The notes under the pieces were generated by a model, which saw only the letters and a list, made by a program, of their open reading frames with translations, was not told the DNA's origin and ran no database searches. Both the position numbers and the translations under genes were made by a program. From NCBI GenBank assembly GCA_030431455.1, contig JAUIJE010000003.1:196360-260359 (forward strand): a DNA stretch of 64,000 nucleotides, in the 5' to 3' direction. The stretch comes from a bacterium (lineage in GTDB: Bacteria; Myxococcota; UBA727; JAUIJE01). Shown one piece after another: positions 1-8,500 of the stretch. Position 1 is the stretch's first letter; each line of letters opens with the position of its first letter.

Positions 1-2
1 CG

Positions 3-647
3 TTCGCGTTTGTGTTTGTGCGACACGACGGCATCATCCCCGTCCGCCGCACCGACTGCGCCGCCCACCGCGCCGCCGGGGTCACCGAAGACGGGTATTA
101 CCCGATCAAGCCGTTCCCCAACGGGCCCAACACCACGGTGTATTGTGACATGACCACCGACGGCGGGGGATGGACCCTGGTGGGACGAAGCCACCCCGCG
201 GGCGCGGCCCAGTTCGGCTGGCTCCCCGCCGCCGGCGACGTGTTCGTCGACAGCGCGGCGTTTTCGCTGGGCATGACGCCCTACCCGCTGGCGTTCACCG
301 AAGTGCTCATGGGCGACTACGTGCAAGGCAAGACCTGGGGCACGGAGGTCTACAAGTGGACGGGCCTGAGCCCCACCTTTGTCGCCGACGAGGACGGCCA
401 GAGCCTCAACGTCGCCATGGACTTCCAGGTGCTCAACACGTCCTGCAACAGCGGACCGGACCCCAACAACGGCAACTGCATGTACAGGTACATTGGGCAG
501 ACCCAACGCACCGACGTGTTCTACATGCGCGACGGCCCGGGCGACGACTCCTACGGGCTCGAGGCCAACGGGTTTGATTTGGCCTACGCCCAATGTGAGC
601 GCACGGGGGGGCTGGACAACGCGCAGGGAATGGTGTTCGTTCGCTGA
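3..647 (+). CDS. Fibrinogen-like domain protein, 5' partial
   Basis: The reading frame is open to the left edge, so the true N-terminus, probably with a signal peptide, lies outside the window; a GTG at 12 is only an internal candidate. Visible is a fibrinogen C-terminal-like fold signature: a DGYYPIKP segment, then VYCDMTTDGGGWTLVGRS around residues 45-62, as in bacterial secreted 'fibrinogen-like YCD domain' proteins. Several Cys residues (DCAAH, VYCD, NTSCNSG, GNCMYRY, YAQCERTG) suggest disulfides in an exported protein. In animals this domain binds sugars or proteins; the ligand here is unknown. It precedes a Cys-rich lipoprotein gene by about 60 bases on the same strand, which fits a surface-protein pair. 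Confidence 0.7.
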   Translation, partial: FAFVFVRHDGIIPVRRTDCAAHRAAGVTEDGYYPIKPFPNGPNTTVYCDMTTDGGGWTLVGRSHPAGAAQFGWLPAAGDVFVDSAAFSLGMTPYPLAFTEVLMGDYVQGKTWGTEVYKWTGLSPTFVADEDGQSLNVAMDFQVLNTSCNSGPDPNNGNCMYRYIGQTQRTDVFYMRDGPGDDSYGLEANGFDLAYAQCERTGGLDNAQGMVFVR

Positions 648-708
648 GTGGTTCGATGTGGACCACCGGACCCTGACCCAAAAACGCGATGGTTTACACT
701 CGGTGTCG

Positions 709-2049
709 ATGATGTCTGGCTTCTTCCGCAGGTCGTGGACCCTGCTCTGCCTCTGCCTGGGGGCGGGGGCGCTCGGCTGCCCCACCATCCGGCCCCTCAA
801 CGTGGCGTGTACCGAGAGCCTCGACTGTCCCCCCGGCGAAGCGTGTCTCGACGGGCACTGTCATCTTTTGGCGGGCGCCACCGACGGGGGCGTGGTCGGG
901 GGTGATGGAGACGGCGATGGCGATGGCGACGGAGACGGGGACGGTGATGGCGACGGAGACGGCGATGGAGACGGCGACGGTGATGGCGATGGCGACGGAG
1001 ACGGGGATGGCGACGGAGACGGGGATGGCGACGGGGATGGAGATGGCGATGGAGATGGAGACGGGGATGGCGACGGAGACGGGGATGGGGATGGGGATGG
1101 AGACGGCGACGGGGATGGCGATCCGTGTGGGAATGCGGCGCTCGACGTCGGCGAGGCGTGCGACGACGGGGTGAACGACGGGGCTTACGGCGGGTGCAAC
1201 CCCGACTGCACCCTGGCCCCGTACTGCGGCGACGGCGCGGTCGAGACCGTGCTCGCGGACGAAGAATGTGACCTCGGCGCCGACAACAACACGGGGGGCT
1301 ACGACGGCTGCGAGCAGGATTGCACGCGCGGCCCCTACTGCGGCGACGGCGCGGTCGAGACGGTGTTGGCCGACGAAGAATGCGACCTCGGCACCGACAA
1401 CAACACGGGCGGCTACGATGGCTGCGCGGCCGATTGCACGCGCGGCCCCTACTGCGGCGATGGCGCGGTCGAGACGGGGTTGGCCAACGAAGAATGCGAC
1501 CTGGGCGCCGGCAACAACACGGGCGGCTACGACGGCTGCGAGCAGGATTGCAGCTGGGGCCCCTACTGCGGCGACGGGATCGAAGACGCGACGGAGTGGT
1601 GCGACGATGGCAACGGGGTCGACTACGACGGGTGCTCCACCCTCTGCTTCTTTTCCGAGATCGAATCGGACGACACCGACAACAACAGCATTGGCAGCGC
1701 GAACCCCATCCCGGGTTGGGGCATCCCCATCCAAGCGCGCATCTCTCCCGTGGGCGACGTCGACTACTTCGAGGTGCAGACCAGCGATGGCTGGCGCTAT
1801 CCCCTCGAGACCTTCGTGGATGGCCTGGACCAGTGCCCCGGGCCCGCGTCCAACAACGACACCGTGTTGCGCTGGTACCGCGGGGTCAACGATTACTCCG
1901 TCGAGGTGGACCAAGGTGGCCTGGGCAACTGCTCGGCGGCCACCATCATCAACACCAACGGCACCCGCTGGGTCCGCGCCCACGACTGGCAACACAACGA
2001 CGAGATCGACTTCTATTTCCTCGTCGTGGACCGCGAACCAGACGACTGA
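709..2049 (+). CDS. Cys-rich repeat lipoprotein with Gly-Asp linker
   Basis: 446 residues. The ATG at 709 opens a classical export signal (FFRR, then a Leu/Cys-rich core) ending in ALGC near residue 24, a lipobox-like site, so a lipoprotein is likely. A short Cys motif (CTESLDCPPGEACLDGHC) is followed by about 37 alternating Gly-Asp pairs (residues ~65-138), then three nearly identical 38-residue units and a partial fourth of the Myxococcus cysteine-rich repeat type (CGDGAVET..EECDLG..NTGGYDGC..DC; DUF4215-like). The C-terminal ~130 residues look like a beta-rich pre-peptidase-type domain (VGDVDYFEVQ). Such proteins are displayed on the outer membrane of myxobacteria-like organisms; the GD stretch probably acts as an extended, possibly Ca2+-binding stalk. 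Function unknown. Confidence 0.85.
   Translation: MMSGFFRRSWTLLCLCLGAGALGCPTIRPLNVACTESLDCPPGEACLDGHCHLLAGATDGGVVGGDGDGDGDGDGDGDGDGDGDGDGDGDGDGDGDGDGDGDGDGDGDGDGDGDGDGDGDGDGDGDGDGDGDGDGDGDPCGNAALDVGEACDDGVNDGAYGGCNPDCTLAPYCGDGAVETVLADEECDLGADNNTGGYDGCEQDCTRGPYCGDGAVETVLADEECDLGTDNNTGGYDGCAADCTRGPYCGDGAVETGLANEECDLGAGNNTGGYDGCEQDCSWGPYCGDGIEDATEWCDDGNGVDYDGCSTLCFFSEIESDDTDNNSIGSANPIPGWGIPIQARISPVGDVDYFEVQTSDGWRYPLETFVDGLDQCPGPASNNDTVLRWYRGVNDYSVEVDQGGLGNCSAATIINTNGTRWVRAHDWQHNDEIDFYFLVVDREPDD
902..1122 (+). repeat. GAYGGN hexanucleotide array (GD linker)
   Basis: A low-complexity run of 6-base units of the form GAY-GGN encodes about 37 consecutive Asp-Gly pairs within the lipoprotein gene. 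Third positions vary (GAC/GAT; GGC/GGA/GGG/GGT), so the tract is an imperfect array rather than a perfect microsatellite. Length change in multiples of six would keep the frame, so the linker can vary between strains. A similar array occurs at 19474-19619. Confidence 0.9.
1222..1563 (+). repeat. 114-bp tandem repeats, three copies
   Basis: Three head-to-tail units start at TACTGCGGCGACGGCGCGGT-like sequence at about 1222, 1336 and 1450, with a diverged partial fourth at 1564. Each encodes a 38-residue Cys-rich repeat. Near-identity even at third positions points to recent duplication or gene conversion. Confidence 0.85.
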
Positions 2050-2064
2050 GTCACCCGCCGCCCA

Positions 2065-3411
2065 TCAGCCCCGCGGGTAGGGATCGAAGCGCGCCGCGCT
2101 CACCCGGTCCTGGTTGAACTGCGCGAGCTCATCGGCGGTGAACGCCACCGTGCTGTCCTCGGGCAGGTGGGCCCGGATGTAGGTCTCGATGAAGCCGCGC
2201 GCCAATGTCCCTGCAGAATCATCCGCGCACTCATCCCAGAGGGCAAACAGCGCCCGGCGTCGTTCGGCTTCTGGCTTGGCCCAGTTGTTCCAGGTGCCGT
2301 CCAGGCTTCGGCGCAGCTGCACCAACGCTTGCTCGACGCGCTCCATGCGGTGCTCGGTGCGCATCTCCGCCCGCAGGTCGCGGGTCTCATCGAGAAAACG
2401 CATCTTGTCGGTCACGTACGGGTCTTTGCCCGCGAGGCGCATCAACGCGTCGGTCGCGTCGAACGTGCCCGAGGTGTAGTCCGCCCCGGGAAACCCGGGA
2501 ATCAAGCTCTCGCTGACGTCCGACGTCTGGCCCGGCCGGTAGGACATCAAGTTCTCGTCGAACACGACCTCACCGTCGGGCAAGATCGTCGCGGTGTACC
2601 CGGACGCGGCGTAGCGATACCCGCCCTCCGGCGTGGGCACGAGGTCGTTGCGCGGCTTTTTCTTCGGCGGTCGACGCGCCCACTCGTCGGTGAACCCTTC
2701 GGACAGCCGCCGCCCCCCCTCGGCGAACATCGGCACGCTCGGCCCCACCGGGTCCGGGGGCTCCGGCAAAGGCTCGCCGGTGTTCTCGTCGACGTAGCGG
2801 TAGCCGTCCCCATGTTTCTGCAACACCCGCTTGTGCTCGGTCACCTCGTCGGGGCGGCGCTTCACCGTGCCCCAGGCCTTGGCGATCTTCGCCGCGCGCT
2901 CGTCGTCGGTGGGCAAGCGGCCGGGGTCCAAGCGGCGGGCCTGCTCGTCGTCGGCGAGGCGGGGCCCGGTGCCGCGCAACACCCGGGCCATCCAGGACTC
3001 CGCCCGGTGGGGGCCCACCGCGGGGCCGTACAGGTCCGGCGCCGCGTCGGGGCCGGACGCGCGCGCGGGGGGGGCGGCCCCGTCCGCGGGGGCGGCGTCG
3101 GCGACCGCGGGGGACGGAGATGGCGGCCCTTCGTCGCCCGGGGCCACACCCGACGACGACGGCACCGGGGCGGCCGATGCCGGCACCGCGCGCGCGACGG
3201 GGTCTGCCGCGGGGGGCGCGGGCGGCGGCGGGGCGGGGGCCGGGTCCTCGGCTGGCGGCGCGGTCACCACCTCGAACACCAGACGCGGGGTGTCGTCGTG
3301 GGCCCGCTCCTGCGGCACATAACGCCGCGCCTGGTCCCAGAGCAGCGCGAACAACGCCGCGTGGGCCGCGAGGGCGAGCGCGAAGCTCAGCAGGTGACGA
3401 CGACGACGCAC
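2065..3411 (-). CDS. TonB-like Pro-rich envelope protein
   Basis: 448 residues from a GTG start, the only start before the hydrophobic segment. N-terminus is MRRRR followed by one membrane helix (LLSFALALAAHAALFALLW, residues ~7-25), the TonB/TolA-like layout of a cytoplasmic-membrane anchor. Residues ~50-130 are extremely Pro/Ala-rich, as in periplasm-spanning TonB segments. The C-terminal half is not a recognisable TonB C-terminal domain; it has YRYVDENTGEPL and GGYRYAASGYTATI motifs and a charged helical end (RRRALFALWDECADD, RAHLPEDSTVAFTADEL). I infer a periplasmic structural or transducer-like role; no exbB/exbD is nearby. It converges on the preceding lipoprotein gene with a 15-base gap. 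Confidence 0.65.
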   Translation of the reverse strand: MRRRRHLLSFALALAAHAALFALLWDQARRYVPQERAHDDTPRLVFEVVTAPPAEDPAPAPPPPAPPAADPVARAVPASAAPVPSSSGVAPGDEGPPSPSPAVADAAPADGAAPPARASGPDAAPDLYGPAVGPHRAESWMARVLRGTGPRLADDEQARRLDPGRLPTDDERAAKIAKAWGTVKRRPDEVTEHKRVLQKHGDGYRYVDENTGEPLPEPPDPVGPSVPMFAEGGRRLSEGFTDEWARRPPKKKPRNDLVPTPEGGYRYAASGYTATILPDGEVVFDENLMSYRPGQTSDVSESLIPGFPGADYTSGTFDATDALMRLAGKDPYVTDKMRFLDETRDLRAEMRTEHRMERVEQALVQLRRSLDGTWNNWAKPEAERRRALFALWDECADDSAGTLARGFIETYIRAHLPEDSTVAFTADELAQFNQDRVSAARFDPYPRG

Positions 3412-3806
3412 GCCTCATTTTAGCGAGCCGCATGCGGCTTTCGGAGGACAAAGCGATCGAGACAGCGCGGGCGCGCCGCCCGGCGACGGGACGCGCGAGG
3501 CGACGAGGGGCGTGGCCGCCCGAACGGAAGGGACGTGAGCGCGACGGCGGCCCCCACGCTCGGTACCGGTTGGTTTTTAGGTGCAGGCCCACCCACTGTG
3601 GGTGGGCGCGGTCCGCGCACCCCCACCACCACGCAGGGTGCACCCCTGTCGTGCTGCAGCTTCGTGCAACCTGTTGTCGGCCCGCGCGGCTCTTTCATGT
3701 CATCCGGGCCGGCGGGGGCGCAGTTGCGGCGGGCACGCCACGGGGCGGCCCAGACCGCATCACGCTGCGGCCTGGCGTGGATCTGTCCGGCCGCCGGCGC
3801 CCGCCC
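3412..3806. other. Intergenic region without a supported gene
   Basis: 395 bases between the TonB-like gene and the YbjQ-like gene, both on the minus strand. No ORF here has family resemblance or a convincing ribosome site. It holds the perfect inverted repeat at 3587-3607 and, towards 3412, the presumed promoter of the TonB-like gene, although I see no clear -35/-10 pair. Confidence 0.6.
3587..3607 (-). terminator. Perfect hairpin, possible terminator of the ECF operon
   Basis: Ten-base arms (GCCCACCCAC and its complement) around a single T form a perfect palindrome about 200 bases beyond the stop of the YbjQ-like gene. It could end the minus-strand sigma-factor operon, but no T-run follows on that strand, so a protein-binding palindrome is an alternative. 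Confidence 0.4.
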
Positions 3807-4187
3807 TCAGTCCGTGGGCCGCAGCTTGACCGCGGTGCCGTAGGCCAACAGCTCGGCCGCGCCGCCCATGACCATGCTCGTCGAGAACCGCAGGCCCACG
3901 ATGGCGTCCGCGCCCATGTCCACCGCCTGCTCGACCATGCGGTCCAGGGCCTGTTCGCGGCTCTCGGCGAGCAGCTTGGTGTAGTCGCCGATCTCCCCGC
4001 CCACGAGGTTTTTGATCGCGGCCAGGATGTCGGTGCCGACGTGGCGCGCCCGCACGCTGTTGCCGCGGACCAAGCCCAGGCTCTCGGTGACCTCGCGCCC
4101 CTCGACGTCGTCGGTGGTCGTGACCAGCACCGGGTGCTGAAAGCCGGTGACCTCACCGGTACGGCGGCTGACAAGTTTGTTGTTCAT
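3807..4187 (-). CDS. ybjQ: YbjQ/UPF0145 family protein
   Basis: 126 residues, the usual length for the UPF0145 (DUF74, 'putative heavy-metal-binding') family. Family features are visible: PVLVTTTDDVEGREV near the N-terminus, LGLVRGNSVRAR, then IKNLVGGEIGDYTKLLAESR and MGADAIVGLRFSTS, which matches the conserved 'A.ANAVVGvrf' end. Members form pentameric beta-barrel-like assemblies with no proven activity. Its ATG overlaps the anti-sigma stop by four bases (ATGA), so it is the last gene of a translationally coupled operon with an ECF sigma factor, suggesting an envelope or metal stress role. That role is inference from context only. Confidence 0.88.
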   Translation of the reverse strand: MNNKLVSRRTGEVTGFQHPVLVTTTDDVEGREVTESLGLVRGNSVRARHVGTDILAAIKNLVGGEIGDYTKLLAESREQALDRMVEQAVDMGADAIVGLRFSTSMVMGGAAELLAYGTAVKLRPTD

Positions 4188-4615
4188 CGGTCAATGTCTC
4201 CATACGGGTCCGGGGCGCGGGTCCGGGTCCACACCGTGCGCGCCAACAGCAACAACAAGCCGGACAGGGCCGCGCCCACGCCGTACCGCACCGCCGCGGG
4301 CACATCGGGGGTGGTCCAGAACACCCACAGCCACCAGCCGGCCACCAACAGGGTGCCCACGCCCAACAATGAATAGGCAAGCGACACCGGCCAGCCGCCC
4401 CCCCCGGGGGGCTCCACCTGGGCACCGGCAAAGATGCGGTCCCGCATCGCGTCGGTCTCGGTCTTGATCGCACCAAACGCGCGATACTCCGCGGCGCAGG
4501 CCGCACAGGTCGCGACGTGCTGGGCAAAGTCCTGGGCCTGGGCCGGGTTCGCCTCCCCGTCGAGCACGCGCATCATCAGGAGCTCGTATGGTTCGTGCTG
4601 GCTTGTCTCGGTCAC
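4184..4615 (-). CDS. Zinc-finger anti-sigma factor, membrane protein
   Basis: 143 residues. The N-terminal ~50 residues carry the HX3CX2C signature of zinc-binding anti-sigma domains (H33, C37, C40 in HVATCAAC). Two hydrophobic segments follow (around residues 78-100, LAYSLLGVGTLLVAGWWLW, and 112-132, GVGAALSGLLLLLARTVW), so it should sit in the cytoplasmic membrane with the zinc finger inside, holding the sigma factor encoded just upstream. Its start overlaps the sigma stop (ATGA) and its stop overlaps the YbjQ-like start in the same way. There is no large periplasmic sensor, so the trigger could be sensed through the membrane part or cysteines. Confidence 0.85.
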   Translation of the reverse strand: MTETSQHEPYELLMMRVLDGEANPAQAQDFAQHVATCAACAAEYRAFGAIKTETDAMRDRIFAGAQVEPPGGGGWPVSLAYSLLGVGTLLVAGWWLWVFWTTPDVPAAVRYGVGAALSGLLLLLARTVWTRTRAPDPYGDIDR

Positions 4616-5148
4616 GACGCCGCCTCCTGAAAGTCATCGCCCAACAGCGCGCGCAAGGCTTTGCGCGCCCGGTACAGGCGGCTCATCACCGTGCCCTCGG
4701 GGCAGTCCAGCACCGCCGCGAGCTCTGCATAGGACAGGTCGCCAAAGTGGCGCAGCTCGATGATGTCGCGCAGATCGTCCGGCAGCTGCGCGACCGCCTC
4801 GTGGACCGCGCGGTGTCGCGCCCGGTCCCACAACACCTGGTCGGCCGCGCGCGGCCCCGACCGCCCGGCGTCGGCGGGGCGGCGGTCCAAGTCCTCGTCG
4901 GGGACCTGCCGCGTGCGGCCCCGGATCACATCCAGGCAATGGTTCTTCAAGATCACGTGGAACCATGCGTGGAACGGCCGGCTCGTGTCGTACCGGGCCT
5001 GGGCCGCCCACGCCCGCCGCGCAGCCTCCTGACAGGCGTCGCGGGCCTCGTCCCGGTTGCGCAGCAGACGGTATGCAGTCACATACCCACGCTCGGTGGA
5101 CTGGGCCAGGCATCGGGCGAACTCTTCGGGGGCCACGGCGGCGAGCAT
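4612..5148 (-). CDS. ECF-type RNA polymerase sigma factor
   Basis: 178 residues from the ATG at 5148; the frame is open further upstream but that part overlaps the DUF5808 gene and has no sigma similarity. Region 2 is seen at residues ~20-85 (YRLLRNRDEARDACQEA...FHAWFHVILKNHCLDVIRGR) and region 4 at ~118-170 (LPDDLRDIIELRHFGDLSYAELAAVL, GTVMSRLYRARKALRALL, a classical helix-turn-helix). It directs polymerase to stress promoters and is presumably restrained by the anti-sigma factor whose start overlaps its stop. The start lies nine bases after the DUF5808 stop, so coupling with that gene is likely. Positive autoregulation is usual for the class but no promoter motif is certain here. Confidence 0.92.
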   Translation of the reverse strand: MLAAVAPEEFARCLAQSTERGYVTAYRLLRNRDEARDACQEAARRAWAAQARYDTSRPFHAWFHVILKNHCLDVIRGRTRQVPDEDLDRRPADAGRSGPRAADQVLWDRARHRAVHEAVAQLPDDLRDIIELRHFGDLSYAELAAVLDCPEGTVMSRLYRARKALRALLGDDFQEAAS

Positions 5149-5156
5149 CGACCAGC

Positions 5157-5387
5157 TCAGGCAAAAATCAATGCCAAGGTCACGGCCAGCGCGGTCGCGC
5201 CCAGCACCGCCCACGAGCCCGGGTGGGCCAGATTGAGGGTCCAGCCCCAGCCGAACACCTTGGGGGAAAACATCGGCCCCCCGGGGTTCCAGAGCCGGGC
5301 GAACACCTTGCTCCGGTTGGGCCGCCGCCAGTCGTAGGGCATGCCGAGCAGTGTTCCTTGGGGCTTGCGGTGGCTGTTCAGCGGCAT
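5157..5387 (-). CDS. DUF5808 small membrane protein
   Basis: 76 residues starting at an ATG preceded by an ideal AGGAGG at a spacing of about six. The core PNRSKVFARLWNPGG and VFGWGWTLNLAHPGSW matches the DUF5808 pattern, in which similar small proteins bear a 'DPR.fVPKR.G.GWTlNfa' stretch. The C-terminus (AVLGATALAVTLALIFA) is a single membrane helix. It is the first gene of the coupled operon with the ECF sigma factor, anti-sigma and YbjQ-like protein, so it may take part in sensing or be the envelope target; its function is unknown. Confidence 0.8.
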   Translation of the reverse strand: MPLNSHRKPQGTLLGMPYDWRRPNRSKVFARLWNPGGPMFSPKVFGWGWTLNLAHPGSWAVLGATALAVTLALIFA

Positions 5388-5487
5388 CAGGTCCTCCTGG
5401 GTCCGTCCCGTGTGGCGCGGGTCTCACAGGGAGTACGCCCGGCCGGGCGGGATATTCGTGCGCGGGCGGATCTGATCCCCGCCGGGC

Positions 5488-5529
5488 CCTTCACCGCACG
5501 ACCGCGGGGCCTTCACCGCACGGCCGCGG
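5488..5529. repeat. Two 20-bp direct repeats
   Basis: CCTTCACCGCACGACCGCGG at 5488 recurs with one change at 5510 (22-base period). It lies between the terminator of the metalloprotease operon and the start of the sigma-factor operon, so it could sit in the upstream control region of the latter. No function is evident. Confidence 0.6.
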
Positions 5530-5543
5530 CACCCGCCAAACAC

Positions 5544-5573
5544 AAAAAGGCCCTCCTGACGGAGGGCCTTTTT
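5544..5573 (-). terminator. Rho-independent terminator of the metalloprotease operon
   Basis: An uninterrupted inverted repeat with A5-GGCCCTCC on one side and GGAGGGCC-T5 on the other around a TGAC loop, starting 18 bases past the stop of the second metalloprotease gene. On the minus strand it gives a GC-rich stem followed by a T tract; the flanking A run makes it potentially bidirectional. Confidence 0.92.
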
Positions 5574-5591
5574 GATGCGAGCCAGCCGAAC

Positions 5592-8500
5592 CTAGTTGTT
5601 GGCGTCCTCGAGCACGTCGGTGATGTACCGCAGCGCTTCGAGGGTCTCCAACTTGTCGTTCAGCTGCGCGTCGGACGCCGGGTCACCGTCCACCCACTCG
5701 TTCTGCACGAAGTCGTTCAGGTCGGTGAGGATGGCGTAGCCGAGGCTGTTCTCGTCGCCGTCGATGGCGTACGAGTGGTAGTCCACCAGGCTGTAGGGGT
5801 CTTGGAAGACCGCTTCAGGCACACCTTCGAACACCGGATCGTTGGCCGAGCCCACGATGCTGACCTTCGCGCGCTTGCCGAAGTCCAGGGTCTGGTCGAG
5901 GGTGCTGGTGAAGCCGACCATCGACCACAGCAGCGCGGCGCGTTGCATGTAGTAGTTGGTCTTCGGCTTGATCATCGGGCCCGCCATCGGGATTTCCTCG
6001 CTGTCGCGGAAGCTGACGAGCGGGGTGGTCTCGATGCCTTCCACCATGTCGCCGTCGAGCCGCACTTGCGGGGCGAACTCGCTGGGGCGGTTCAAGATGA
6101 GGTCGGTGAAGAACTTCACCATCTCGTCTTGGAACACACGGTAGAAGCTGATGGAGAACGCCGACCGGTCCACCTGGTTGCTGAAGTCACGGTAGAAGAA
6201 CGCGTCGGTGGAGGTCATGGCGTTGAGCGCCAGCGACTTGTCCCACACGTGACCGATGTGCTTCAGACGGAAGGCCTCGTCCGGGGTGTACAGCGTGTCA
6301 AACACGCGGCCCGGGCCGAGCGGCACGTCCACCGGGTTGGCACAGTTGGCGCCCATCTCAGACTCGGGGCGGTAGATGCCGCCGTCGAGGCAGTAGGTGC
6401 CCACGTCGGGGCGCTGCACCACGCCAGCCAGGAAGTTCAGGCCGTCGTGCGCGGTGATCGCCCAGTCGAGGAAGGTGGGGTAGATGAGCGCGGTCGAGCG
6501 CCGGTAGTAGAAGTAGTAGGTGAACGAGTTCCGCATCGGTTGGTAGATGCGCTCGTACAAGCGGGCCTGCCACGACGCAGCCGACAGGTTCACCCGGGAG
6601 CCGAGGAACGTGTAGAACGGGTCGTAGAACTCGTACATCTCCGACGCGTTGCGCACGATCTCTTCCGAGGTGGCGCCTTTGTCGAAGCGGTTGCAGGTCA
6701 GGTTGCCGCCCCAGGCGAAACCGTCCGAGCAGTACGCGTAGGGCACGTCCACCATCAACGGGCTGCCGTCGGGGTTGGAGACCGAGAAGATGCGCATCAC
6801 ATCTTGGCGGCTCCAGTCCTTGAAGGTCACGTTGCGGCGCTTGTACAGGTTGTCGTAGTTCGGGGTGATGCCGAGGTCCTGCACATTGAGGATGGTCTCG
6901 TTCTGCCCGTCGAACGTGATCTCGTCGTTGATGTCCTCGTACCGCTGCCGGATGGCCGCGTGCGCGTCCGGACCGGCGAGCAGGTAGGCCAAGTCGCCCG
7001 GGTAGAACAGCCAGAAGGCGTTCGCCGGGAAGTTTTGGCTCGCGAACACACCCTCACGCTCGTCGAACACCTCGACCAGCTCGCCGTAGCCGAACTTGAT
7101 CGCGGCCTTGTCGTACAGACCGATGCCCGAGAAGTCGCTGTTGAACCGCTGGTGGTAGTCCATGATCGAGCTGTACTCGAGCTCGGACTTGCGGGTGTTG
7201 GTGCTGTCGCGGTGGTCACCGGTGGTCACGTCCCAGTAGCCGGGGAAGTAGTTCAGCGGGTCAGCCGAACCTTCGAAGTTGTGACGCAGACCGACGGTGT
7301 GGCCGACCTCGTGGGCGAGCACGCCGCGCATGATGCCTTCACGGATGACGCGGAGGGCGTCCTCGCGGCTCATGTCCTTCAGCTCGGTGGCGAGTTCGAT
7401 GACCGCGGGCTCCACTTCGTCTTGGAAGTAGCAGAAGTTGTTGCGGTTGTAGAGCTCACGACGGGCGCGGAACGACTCCATGTTGTCCATGGCGCGGTCC
7501 TGGGCGGCGAGTTGCTCGGACAGTTCGTTGATTTTGAACTGGCCGGGAATCACCGTCTTGCCCCAGGTCGACGGCATCGCCGCCTTGATCGCCTCGGCGC
7601 TGTGTTGGCCGGCCGCGTCCGCGGCGCCACCACCGAAGAGACGAATCGCGTCTTCGTTGAGCATGTACTGCTCTTCCCAGTTGGAGTCGCGCACCCGGTT
7701 GAGGTTGCCATTGATGGACGCCATCGGCTTCTCAGGCAGGAACTGCTCGTCGGTCATGTACGCGGTGCGGCTTTCCATCTTCTTCAAGAAGGCGAGCCCA
7801 TCTTCCATGGTGGCGCGCTGGTTGTGCTTCGCGCGCACGCTGTCGATGTATTCGCGCACGTGGGTGCCGTTGATGATGTCGTTGGTGTCGAGCTCACCGT
7901 TGAGCACTTGCACGATGTCCGCGCCCCAGTTGGCGTAGGTGTCGAGCGACGCGCCGTAGATGTTGGCGTTGGCGGACACGATTTCACCGGTGATGGGGTC
8001 AGCCGCGGAGGGACCGTAGCCGAGCGGGCCGGCGGGCTCCGGGGTCGCCACCCAGTTGATGAAGCTGTAGCGCAAGTCGCCCAGCTGCTCCCATTGGAAC
8101 ACTTTGCCCACGCCGACGTCGTTCTGCTTGCCGTAGTGCTCGAGCACCGCGCAGGCCTCTTCGAGGTTGCCGGGCCCGAGGTCCTTCAGGCGGATGCCTT
8201 CGCTCATCAGGGCGGTCTCGAAGTCGAACTTGTCTTTCATGTCCTCGACGTACTCGTTCACCGCGGTCACGTTGCAGCTGTTCTCGCGGATTTCGTAGGC
8301 GCGGAACAGACGGTCACCGGTGGCGTACTCGTTTTGCACGTCTTGCACGGACTTGCCTTGCAGGTTCGCGATGGTGTCGAGGAACGCTTGGTTCCAGTCC
8401 GCTTCTTGGGCCCGGGTCGCTTCTTTCATGCTCTCGGGGAAGCCCACGTTGTAGTGGTAGACGATGGTCTTCGGCTCGCGCTGCGAGTACGGAATCACGT

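Noticed and set aside
902-1122. CRISPR-like tandem array
   Set aside because: Units are six bases with no spacers and translate to a uniform GD linker in frame, so it is a coding minisatellite.
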